Source: Bugula neritina (Eukaryota; Bryozoa; Gymnolaemata; Cheilostomatida; Bugulidae). From it: DNA of 64,000 nucleotides. The notes below the pieces were generated by a model. The model did not search any database. It was given only the letters and a program-made list of their open reading frames with translations, and had not been told where the DNA came from. Positions within the stretch are counted from its first letter, which is position 1. Each line of letters begins with the position of its first letter. The stretch spans positions 9,929,722 to 9,993,721 of the forward strand of contig OZ037766.1 in NCBI GenBank assembly GCA_964035545.1, in the 5' to 3' direction. The position numbers and the translations under genes are program-made. Below are positions 18,001 through 29,300 of this stretch, in pieces.

Positions 18001-18650
18001 TATAATACTAGGTCTAATAGCAAACGCTCTTGGCTAATGCTAATTCAGTAACAACAATACTACCAATAAATATAATTATAATGAACAACTGTAGTCTCAG
18101 AAAATCAAGTGCTGTTTAGTGTTTAAGTTTAAGTTAGGTGTTAGTCAAACTTTCATCTATCGTATGTATAATCGGATTAAATGTACAAAAAACCATTATT
18201 TCATTTTTCTTATTAGAGTAGTCTAGATAACCTATTATTCTTTCTTTATGCTACACAGTATTATAGATTGTGACTGTTACTTCTTGACTGTTTGCAATGT
18301 TCTGGCTTTTGACTGTCTCGGGGAAGTCACAAAACGGATTTACCCGGAAATGCTGAAACTCTAATTGGGGCAAAATAAAAGTCGCTAGTTGAAGCCTAAA
18401 GTAAACGACCAATCCAACCAAGTTTGAACTTTTATTGGGGCTGCGTGTCTCGATATCACACTTCATTTATTATTTCAGTGTCAAATAAACCGCTGAAATG
18501 GGTTGTTAATATTTCGATTTAGACAAAAGGTTAGAGCTTAAATAAAAATCGTAACGGTGCGCCCACCTTCAATTTGCATTTTAGCTAGCTCTTCTTCATT
18601 ATAATTATATCATGTTCAGATTTTAAGGCTTCAACTTTTGCTGCTAATCG

Positions 18651-18791
18651 AATGGTTCTATAAGCAGCTTCGAGTTGGTGGTGAATGAGTGCGGTAGTTT
18701 AGAGTCTGACGTTTGGATTTATATCTTCAACTCGTAATTTCTAATTACTGCACTCATTCACCGCCAACTCGGAGCTGCTTATAAAACCATT
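18651..18791. repeat. Imperfect 141-bp palindrome (inverted repeat, arms about 48 bp)
   Basis: The left arm starts AATGGTTCTATAAGCAGCTT. The reverse complement of the right arm starts AATGGTTTTATAAGCAGCTC. Similarity continues through GAGTTGG(T/C)GGTGAATGAGTGC. The arms are separated by a loop of about 45 bp. Length and structure resemble a small foldback element or MITE; no target duplication was confirmed. Confidence 0.7.
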
Positions 18792-18894
18792 CCCGCTATC
18801 ACAGTTTCCACAGATCTAGGCTTTCAGCACGTGCAAGTAAGGTTTGCACCAGCGTGAGTTTGCGCATAGTCACTCACATTGAAATATAAATGGA

Positions 18895-18965
18895 GTTCTA
18901 ATACTAATAGTAATAGTAATTAGTATTACTATTACTATTAGTAATAGAATAATACTAATAGCGGT
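18895..18965. repeat. Self-complementary TAATAG repeat hairpin
   Basis: An ACTAATAGTAATAGTAATT half is followed at once by its near-exact complement AGTATTACTATTACTATTAG, so this short tract can fold into a perfect-looking hairpin. Confidence 0.65.
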
Positions 18966-19634
18966 TAAAGTGGTCACTAACTCCTATTTTATTTGTAGCT
19001 CCTCTTTTGCTTTTAGTTTAGCCTTTGGCTTTTAGTTTTAGTTTTTGTTAATCTAAAAGTAAAAGTAAAACTATTTAATTTTAAATTTTCAAATCAGTAT
19101 GAGTATGACTATGAGATTGGGTATCCTTCTACACAAAACCTGAAAATGGTATTGGTAGTGGGCGTAGTGCCAGTGGTCAGTGGTAGTTCAACTCAAACAA
19201 TATTCAATTTTAATTTAGCATTGTGATTGTCGAAAGTTATGTGTATTCGTACATTAGCAGTATGAGTATCAGTCTATCACTATAGAGTTAGACAGTATAG
19301 TTAAACTTAAAGGCACCTAACAAACTCAGTCATCAGTATGTTATTGTTGATGTTAAACTTTAAAGACTAGAGAGCAAAAATATTCAAGACTAAATTTAGT
19401 CAGCCGAGGACCTAAGTTTTAGTTTACTCATTTCAGTTTGGGGGAGTTTCCCACTAAGAACCCCTGAAAGGTGAATGCATGGGAACTCGATATATGCATA
19501 TACATAATATATGCATATAATACATATATACTCTTTTTTTATATTAGATCATTCATTTATTTTATTTTCTTTTTCTTTAGTTATAGGTTTAAAGTAAAAT
19601 GTAAATACAAAAATTTAAGAACCAACACTCTAGT

Positions 19635-20333
19635 CTAAATTCCATCTCTCAACTCTCTAGTAGTTCGAGGATAAAAAGAGGGAAAATATACTTTTGAAGA
19701 TATTGCAGGCAAGAAAAACTTTGAGTGTTGTCTGGTATTAATTGGAGGTTGTGGAGCGACATATCCTTGATTTATTCAATCATTTTCTATACATTTGAAA
19801 AATAGTTTTTGCCGCAATTCTTTTCGACGGTCTTTCATGGATTTAATTCCTGTGGCTTCTCGCAGATTGCTGTAGCTTACTTGTGATTTTATAGAAAAAA
19901 TAAAATGCAATGCTTTATTTTGAACTTTTTCAATAATTTTAATATCTGTTTTTAAAACAGGATCCCAAACCTGACAACCATATTCCAACGTTGACCTCAA
20001 TAAACTGTAATATGCAACAAGCTTAGTTTTTGTGTCTCTAGATTTTAGTACTCTTTTTATCATTCCCAGGTTTTTATAGGCATTGGTTATTATTTTATTT
20101 ATATGATTGGTCCACTTCATATCATAACTTAATTCAATACCTAAATATGGATGTGATTCTACGTTACTTAATCTAGTATTATTTAAAGTATATATTATAT
20201 CAGAATTTTTTTCACCAACTGATATAACTGAGCATTTGGCTGCATTAAAACACATCTGCCAGGTATGGGACCATTTCTCCACGGTATTTAGATCTTGTTG
20301 TAGCTGATTTTTATTTTTTCTGACTCGAGTCAA
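19635..20333 (-). pseudogene. 5'-truncated non-LTR retrotransposon (LINE) fragment: C-terminal part of reverse transcriptase, dead
   Basis: The minus-strand frame carries the typical RT thumb/C-terminal pattern of Jockey/CR1/RTE-type LINEs: TWQMCFNAAKCSVISVGEK, then HPYLGIELSYDMKWTNHINK, RSTLEYGCQVWDP and VQNKALHFIF. It lacks the catalytic palm upstream (5' truncation near 20333) and has an in-frame TGA at 19776-19778. The same frame continues beyond with KFFLPAISSKVYFPSFYPRT until a TAG at 19635, so the stop is a lesion, not the original end. An AT/ATGC microsatellite follows near 19490-19530. Confidence 0.85.
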
Positions 20334-21289
20334 TTTTTATTTTAAATTAACTTTAAGTTCAAGTTGGAAATCTTTTGTCAAATTCCATGTCAACTTTGAG
20401 TCTCATAGTCATAGTTTATAATTATTAAGATGTAAAACTGAATGTAATTATTAGTATAAATATATGTGAATGTATTGCTCCTTTCAATGGTTTCGAGATG
20501 TTCAAAGTTAATCACTTAAAGGCGGTAAGCTTCCAGGTTATTTATTACATTTGAGCAAAAGTTTGCATGCTTTTCAACTGTTTTAGCAGCATTTTACCCA
20601 ATTTCTTATACGAAAACACTACAAAAATGTAAGTAAAAGTGGTCATATTAGGTGTCTTAGACTTGCCCAGACTTGCCCGCGAGCGTGCCCTCCGTGACGT
20701 GGGGATGGCAAAATAGCCCAATTGTAGCGTGAGTTTATATCGCGTAAAGTTATTAAGAAGCGGGTTTGTCACAGATTCTCGTTATTCGTAGCTCAAATCA
20801 CATGAATGTTACTCTTCGGGCGGCTACTAATAACTAACGTTAGCTACGCAACATCAAGAAAGGTAACTAATTTAACTGTTTTCAAATGGACTATTCCATT
20901 TCGCTAGTTTGTAACTTGCTGTAAATCACAAAATAATTATTTTCCCTATTTTAATTTCAATTATCATGTCGACCACACTACCAGAAAATTACTCTTAAAT
21001 ATGCAGTAAATGATGATTTTCAACCGTTTTGTGATGAATTATAGGTTAGTAGTTGTCTACGTAAAACCAAGTTTTGAAATTTGTAACTAAATCAGTGAAT
21101 CACAGTATCAGTATGAGTGTCACTAGTCTAACTCTATTTCTATGACATTGACTCTCACTCTAAGTCTATGACTATCGCCTATTGGTGAACTATTATTAAT
21201 AATATTCAATGGTTATATTTATTAATACTATTATTAGTCATAATGATAATCATATGACAGTATCAGTATGTTAATGTTACGGAGCAGGA

Positions 21290-21480
21290 TCAGTTTCGAA
21301 ACTAATACTTTAACTTATACTTATAGTTATAATATTAGTTATAACTATAAGTATAACTATAACTATAAGTTATACCGATAGCTATATTAATATAAATATT
21401 TATATTCATAGTAATACTAATAGCAAATGTAATATTATTATGTTGATAGTTATACTTGTAAGTTATAATATAAAGCAAAC
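21290..21480. repeat. TATAAGTATAACTATAACTA-type simple repeat
   Basis: A run of TTATAGTTATA / TATAACTATAAG words on both strands, giving hairpin-prone sequence with six-base periodicity. Confidence 0.6.
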
Positions 21481-22784
21481 GACACAAGTATTAATTTCAA
21501 TTTGAACTGCTGGTCTTGAAATAAAAAGTGAAATAAATATAAATAATAAAATATAAATTATAATAATTTAATTATACTAATACTTATACAGAAATATAAT
21601 TATAATAAATTTATAAAACTTAAACAACTTTTAATTTAAGGAACAACTTTAAATACAAACATAAAGATAATATTAAATAATTATAATCATAATGATCATA
21701 ACAATAAATATAATTATGATTCCAATAATTATCAATATATTATATAATATTTATTGCAAGTGAAAGTTAGTTATTCTCCGCCAGCTGCATGAATGTGACT
21801 GGTAAATTTTGTAACCTTTGGCAGTAATAACTTTGTAGCATAAATTAGACACATTTTTATGAAAATACATAATTTTAATGCTATAGCTGCTAGTAATTCT
21901 AATGGGTGTAATAATATTACTTTCACCAGCATTAATTTTTACTTTGTTCATCTCTTCATAAAGCATTTTCTAAATCCTTTTTTGAATAAATATACATATA
22001 ATGTGCTGAATAGATTACATATGTTGGGGTTCTTCCTATACTGCAGCTCAGCCTACACTCCCCCCCCCCCACAAATGTTCCTAAACTACTAGCTTCATCA
22101 GGATACAGATTGATGGAGCTGTATTGATAAAAACTTCTCTTTTTAGCAGTAGAGGCATCATGAAAAAAAAGGCAAGTATTTTACTCAATAAGAATTCGGT
22201 TTTTTACTTCTACAAATTTGATAGCCTACACGATTCTATTTAAATGGAAACTGGTCTGACATAATGTGTCTGCAATTTATTAGTTATAATATAGTAAATA
22301 CTATGCAGGCCTATAGATCAAATGGCTCAAAAAAAATTAAATAAAACATTACACAATGCTGTATTTATTAGCAATGTAATACTTAGCAACTAATTTCACA
22401 TTATTATTGTTTGCAAAGTTTCATACATCTACATATGTTTGTTCAATTCAGTGTTCTGAAGTAGAAGGTTCCAACAGCAGGGAAAAGCCTTGAACAAGAT
22501 ATTATGTTCTACATCTCCAACTCATTTTAACTTTGCTGGTCAGTTCATTGTGTATCTGGAGCATAGTTTTGTATTTTCAAGTAGTCCATCAGATAACTTT
22601 GTAGATAGTAAAGATTAAAATGCTTGTGCAATGATGTCCATAATGTTGAACCGATTTATTGAAACTAAAACTGTTCTTAATTATAACAAAACTTGACAAT
22701 CTTTACATAAAGAATAATGTCCTATAATCTATCTTCATTGTAAACAAAATTAGAAAGTTCCACACCAGCAAAATGTTAATCATC

Positions 22785-23345
22785 ATCTGTAGGTGGAAGA
22801 CGCGTGCACTCAGTTATAAAGGCAAGCTGACGGTGGTTTTCTTTGCCTTCTATGAAGATTTGGAAAGAGCCAGAAAATTAATACTCTATAACTGCAAAAC
22901 CATGTTGTAGTGTCTTATGTTATTGATTGAATCATCTAAAAGAAAAATTGTTGTATCATTATAATTTTACTGTTAATGAATTAGCAAATCTACTTATCTT
23001 GGTAAATATATTCAAGAACAAATACTATAGTGTAACTCAGTTTTGGTTATGTGTATGCTCCTTAAGCGAATTTACAGCAGATATCAAACTATATATTAGA
23101 GACTGATATAGGAATTACATTTAAGCTAACCATGATGATGTAAATAGCTGTTGTATGTGACTTCGAGAACTCTGCTGGCCATGTCAGTTCAATTACACCA
23201 GGGTGATCTGTTACGAATCTCATGTCATTATTGAAATTCAGCTTTTTCAAGTGCCTCTTCACAACTCTGGCAGCATTCTGACTGCTCCTTAGCTTTCTGC
23301 ACCTGAACTTTCTTCTACTTGCACCATTCTTCTATTGGTGGAATG
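22785..23345 (-). pseudogene. Possible degraded or unrecognised coding remnant (two segments)
   Basis: On the minus strand, one segment (about 23275-23125) reads open through KRHLKKLNFNNDMRFVTDHP to a possible donor ATG|GTTAGC. A second (about 22875-22785) reads SFQIFIEGKENHRQLAFITE and ends in PPTDDD and TAA. Both look protein-like rather than repeat-derived, but stops interrupt the sequence before each and I recognise no family. It may be a decayed transposon gene, or the last exons of a small real gene. Confidence 0.25.
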
Positions 23346-24059
23346 TTAGCCTATAACAAACAGGTGTACCAAAGCTAAAAAAAATATCTAATTCAATGCA
23401 CTAGGATATTATTCAACTCATTTAAATTTAATATATAGCAGTAAAACAATTACATAATTGTATTTATTTTATCAGCTTTACTTTACAAAGCTGAACCATA
23501 TAATTTAGTAACTTGTCATCATAATAAACTTTGTACAACATACAAATTGAAAACCTGATGTGATTGCTTTTTTAATAGAATATACATCAAAAACATGTTA
23601 CTTTGATAAGCGTGTTTATAATAAAAGTATTAAACCAGTTTAAAAAAAATTATTTTGTTATATAAGGGATCACAAAACTAAATCATTTTAGACCTGTAGC
23701 TCAATGTTCCTCAAGCAACGGGCTGCTATGACTAATTAATTTTCTATCATTGCATTTGACTGTTCTACTCATAGTGTATTGGCGAGTTAAAATTATTGGT
23801 AATTTAATGTATATTTTAGCTACCTCTGTACAATCAATGTCATAGTAATATCAATTAGGTTTTAAATTTCACTGAGTTTATAGTAAATTATTGCAATCGG
23901 TACATAACATTTGGCTAGTTCTCTAGTTCATTAAATAACCATACGAACTTAAATTTACAACATGAAAAAACACACAAAGCAAAATTAAAATAATCATATT
24001 ATGAACCAATGTAATTGATAAGCGATAATGCTGTTGTAAAACATAAATTATCAAATTGA

Positions 24060-24360
24060 AATAGTTATTATTACTATTAGTATTACTATCATTATAACAA
24101 CTATAACTATTATTAGTATTACTATTACTATTAGTATTAGCATTAGTAGTAAAAAATGAGTAGAGTTCAACATATACAATCTAGTTCACAGTTACTATAA
24201 AAGTAGAAGTAGAACTTTTAAAACTATTATCTCCATCATTATCAGAACTATGAGTAATACTAGTACAGTACTAGTAGTTGTACTAATAGTAATACTAGTT
24301 ATTAATACTAAAAGACAATAGTAATAGTATCACTATGAGTATGATACTTGGGCTGGCAGT
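24060..24360. repeat. TATTAC/TATTAG simple repeat tract
   Basis: Begins TTATTACTATTAGTATTACT and continues with the inverse-complement words AGTAATACTAGT; same class as the 48-kb field. Confidence 0.65.
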
Positions 24361-26135
24361 GATTATCACTATCAGCATCATCATAGTGATAGTCAAAAGT
24401 TACAAGAATTAGAAGCCATATTCATATTGATATTCTCATTGAGTTATGCACAGTCATATTCATAGTAATAGTCAATCACTGATTGAGTTAATGTCATAGT
24501 GATACTCATACTCATAATTAATTTGCACGATACTCATACTCATAGTGATAGTAATACGTCACCGTGAATTTCAATTTAATAATAATTTTAATTTAATATT
24601 AAAGTGATATTAATTATTAATATTATCATTGAATCATTCATTGTTGCTAATATTATGTCTTACTCTTAGTCTAACAGCAGCTCTATAAAGAAGTTAAACA
24701 TAACTGATAACAAAACACATTTAAAAAATAATACTGTAACAATCAATATAATGCATATCAATATGAATATGCTAGCAACCTAATTTTCAGCCCACTTCAT
24801 TAACTTTCTGTGCAGTATTGTGAATTGTGATAAAATAAATTTATTAATGGTGACCTTGACATCTTCGTCCAAATGCCTTTCACGTCAAGCCCCGAACCAA
24901 TTTGTAAAAATTTTGGATTTTTTACTTTTGATTATTTTTTACGAAAAGAGCTTCAAAATAAATTTAAAAAAAAGTGAGCTGTTGTCCACATGAAAAGAAA
25001 TATATGAGTTAATTTTCTAAATTCAGGAAGTTACCAGAGGATCACAATATTTTTTTAAAAAAATCTTCATTTTCACGACAAGCTCTATATATTAATATAG
25101 AAAAATAGAAGACAACTCTTCTTTCAGATTTTTCATGTGCCACGGTCACGTCAATCTCAGTGCTATTAACACATATATTTTAATTCATTTTTTCTGGTAT
25201 ATTGAGTTGAGATTTTTTGTATATATTTTGTGAATGCAACTAAAAAAGTATGATCTTTTAATTAACAGTAATTGATTTTATCAAAATAACCTGGATGCCT
25301 ACGATGTTTAATGCTTTTAAATTTCGAAAGGCAATTTGAATAATGGGATTGCAAGTGCTCAAGCTCACTAGTACGAGTACTCAAACCAGCTGGTACCCAG
25401 TTTTAGTTATATTTGCTCATTACATCAAGCAATTCGGAGATCACCTAGCAGTTAGTATTACAGTAATTCAGTACTTGGCATGTTTTGCAAAGTCTCCTGT
25501 CTTTGTTCCGCTTTTAGACTTGAGCTGCGAAATGTTTCAACAAGTTCAACTACACTTTGCTTCATAATGGTTGAGTCTTTAGTCCACTTTCCGATTGATC
25601 ACTTCAATTGACCTATATCACTATATTAATATTGTTCATTAGTTTAGGTTCATGTTTACTGCAACTATAAAGTTTGTACTACTGTAGGGTTTAATACCCA
25701 GTATTAGAATATGTTCATCTGCGAGTATATACCTTAGCTGTTATCTACAGACTGTTTGAAAGTTGTATGTTCAAGCAATTTTGTTTTATAAGAAATGTTG
25801 TGAAAACATGTCTTGAATTAATTTGGGATTGCTCAAGTTTAAATGTTCAAACCACCTCTGTGATTAGGCTATGTGTTGCAGAAGTTACATGTAGCATGCA
25901 ATGAAAGTTAGCAATAATTACTATTAGATAATTACTGTTAGATACCACAGAATTTAGAGCCTACGGAAACTTGGGATTTGAAGTTTGAAATTTTTTGATT
26001 GCTCGCTGATGAAGTTTCGATAGGCTCTGAATATAATGATTACACATAATCTTTTGTAGAACTTAAATTCTTGCCAGAATTATCATACTAAGAAATACTT
26101 TGATTTTCTTTCACTGTTGGTGCTTAGAAATAATT

Positions 26136-26263
26136 ATGGCTAAACGAAAGTCCAAGGTAAGTAGTAAATGATGAAATAAAATCCATTTTTATCAAACTCG
26201 ACATTTATTATTGCATAATTTTTCCTTTTTTCAATATCAAATATACATACATGCATATATACA

Positions 26264-26357
<94 letters not shown>

Positions 26358-29300
26358 TTGAAGCAAATAATGTGTTTATATTTTATAAATATTTCTCATG
26401 TTGCACTGAAGTAATATGGTTACTCAATAGACCATATAAATTTAGTAAATTTACTACCTTGGACTATTTCTAGAATACTCACCACTATAACTTTTATAAA
26501 CTTCTGCATGTTCAAATGCAAAATGCATACCTCTAGAAAATAGCTGTGAAACTTTTATTTAATGCACTATTTTATTTCATATCTTAAACTTATAAATCAT
26601 GAGTTCATTTTTCAAAATGTTTAAATTAAGTGCTTAAAAATGTATTCCTGCACAAATACCCTAGAGCAGTTTGACCACAACCCCAGCTGTTTTGGCAAAA
26701 CACATTTAAGGGTTTTTTTGTTGACATAGTGGAGAATGTTTTTGGCAGTTGGGTAGACTTGAACTCCAGCTGCTTATACGCAATCTGATTGGCAGGATTT
26801 TACATGATCAGTTGATGTTTGTATCTGATTGGTCTAATAATGCATTTGCATTTGAAAATGTAGAGTTTTATAAAAATTATAATGGTGATATTTTAGAGTC
26901 GGTACACACCCTTTTTCGGTTGAATTTTATAGTCTGATCATGCTGTAGTCATCTACAACACTTCAGTGTATGGAGAAATTATTAGTATTACGAAATCTGT
27001 TTTGGCTTACTTTGCTATGCTAGTTTTCCGACTTAGTTGTTAAGTGATATAGTTTTAAATCAATGCATACTACTAAATACATTCTCATAGTCTGGTTACT
27101 TTGCGTGCTTCAGTTTACTTTAATGTAATTATTTAAAAAATTGTTCAACATGCACATTACAAATGCATTAGCCTGCAGTATAACCATAAATTATATGCTT
27201 GTGTACCCACTACTATTTTATTTTAAATCTGTAAAACAGCAGTTTTTTGCTCTGTCACATTCATCTGCATCGAGTGGTCCAATATTTAAACGCCTAGGAC
27301 TCTTTTGCATTAGCTGGCAAAGTTTCTTCTTGCTCAATTACCTTTAATGAAGTTAGACTACAAGAATAGCTGTAAGATGAATTCTGTTGCTTTACATTTG
27401 TTGAACATATTTTCTGTTCTTTTTTTTCCAGATGTTCTGTCAAAACCACTGTTTTTGTGCCTTTTGAACTATAAGTTTTGGTGCATTTGTATCCCAAGTG
27501 AAGGGTTGGGTTTGGATTTCGCTCAGTTGGCTGACCGTCCTTAAAATGTAGGGAGCAAACTCTGGATTGTTTTAGAGTCCATAAATTTCCTAATTCATCT
27601 TTCCGATTTATTAAAACACACCAATCGTGACTCTGTTGCTCATTTTTTGTGGCAACATATAAAGAGTAAAAAGATCTAATTGTCCAGGATTGCTCTTTCG
27701 AAACTTTTGAAGTTTGTATTCTCCATTATGGCAGTTTTTAACTGCGCAGATTCTCATGCCGATCTGTAAAATTCCAAGCAAAATATTCGGTATTGGATTA
27801 GATTCCTACCAGAACAAAGTTAAGAAATATACCACAGATCTTTTGGAATATAAGTTGTGAACACAGTTTTGTGCTAAAGCCAGTAATTAATGTAGCCAAT
27901 ATTGTTGACTTTGAGTAAGTAAAAGTTGAAAAATATGGTAAAAAGCCAAGCCTTGAAAAATGGCAAAAGTTCAAGAAACCAGATTATCAAAAGGTACAAC
28001 ACATATGGAGTACTATGTCTGAGAGTAATGACCATCAAAATGTTCTATTTTCTGTAGTACTGCATATGTTTGATATACGTAACAAACATTTTGTGTTATG
28101 TATGTACATCAAGCATACATATAAATTGAGGAGTTTTCTTATAGATGTTGAACCATTTAAAAAATCTGGTCATGTCAATCCTGGCAGAGAGCGCAGATAG
28201 TCCAGAGCATTTCTCTAAATTGGTCAGAACCATGTCCATAACAAGAAATCAAGTGTGGGAAATAGAAGCAGCAAAAGTGACGTAGAGTGACAGCCCTCTC
28301 TGGAGATTGCTCAGATATGGCGAGTTACTGCTTCTAATTTCTATCGTGTGAAGACACAAATGGAATCTCAAGTTAATGACGCACGTACTGACATGAGCAA
28401 ATTGGTAAGCTCATTAATAAGCCCAGGAGACATAAGCTCTGTACCTTCCATTCAGCACGGCCGCTCAATGGAAGCTAAAGCAAAACAGACATACTTGGAT
28501 TCAAACAGCCCTCATCGCAAGAAACTAACTCTTAGGGACTGTGGACCGTTTTTGTTCACAAAATTTGGGTTTTCAGGTGCTTCCCCTGATATGATAGTGA
28601 GCTGTGAGTGTCACGGGTAAGGCATTCTAGAAATTAAGTGTCTGGCTTTAGATGATTTCCCATCATTCAACACAGTTTCCTTTCTGAAAATTTTTTTTGA
28701 TGGCACAAAGTCTATTCTCAAATAGAAACACCAATATTATGGCCAAGTACAAGGTCAGCTTAAAATAACTAAAGCTGAATATTGTGACTTTTTTGTATTT
28801 ACTGTAAGAGGAAGTGTTACTCAACGCATAACACATGACTTGAGATTCACGGAAACCATGTTCATCAAACTGTCCAGATTTTCTATCGATTATCTGAGTC
28901 CAGCATTTTGGCTGCAGCATAATCAAAATGAGGAACCTTCGAAAAAGCAGACCTGTTTTTCAGAATTAAAAACAAAGCCTTTAGCTGCAGCAAATATGCA
29001 GTGAAAATAAAAATACTAAGAGTAGGTCTTTCTTTGACAATGATGTAAACATAAAGCCTTCATTTTGGACTGAGGTTTTGTGTAACTGCCACTGATTTAA
29101 TATAAATATATGCATATTTTGTTTATGTACATTAAATATTTCACTTGTTTTGAAATAATTTATTTTTATGTCAAGCCTCATTTTAATAAATTAATTGTCA
29201 ATACAAGACTAGGTCAAATATGATCTGAAGATAATATACAAATGTAAATGGTCTTGATTTATAATATATAGATCTCAACAAAGAGAGCCAAAAGGGAGCT

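Larger units (their letters stand above)
16157..19634. other. Intergenic, upstream of the CARD-Rho gene; no gene recognised
   Basis: It should contain the promoter and 5' UTR of the CARD-Rho gene; a possible untranslated acceptor (TTGGTAG) lies just above its ATG. From 17.0 kb on it is mainly degenerate repeat sequence plus the palindrome at 18651-18791. Open frames at 16180-16383 and 16483-16683 show no recognisable domain or splice context. Confidence 0.5.
20334..26135. other. Repeat-rich intergenic region without a clear intact gene
   Basis: It contains simple-repeat tracts (21290-21480, 24060-24360), a C-run near 22065 and a possible degraded coding remnant (22785-23345). The open frames at 20545-20772, 21751-22092 and 25343-25567 have no recognised domain. 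24840-25150 resembles unique AT-rich sequence with no identifiable feature. The APEX1 promoter should lie in the last few hundred bases; no TATA box is obvious. Confidence 0.5.

Noticed and set aside
26140-26414. Poly-(Ile-Tyr) frames on both strands
   Set aside because: Translation of the (AT)n microsatellite.
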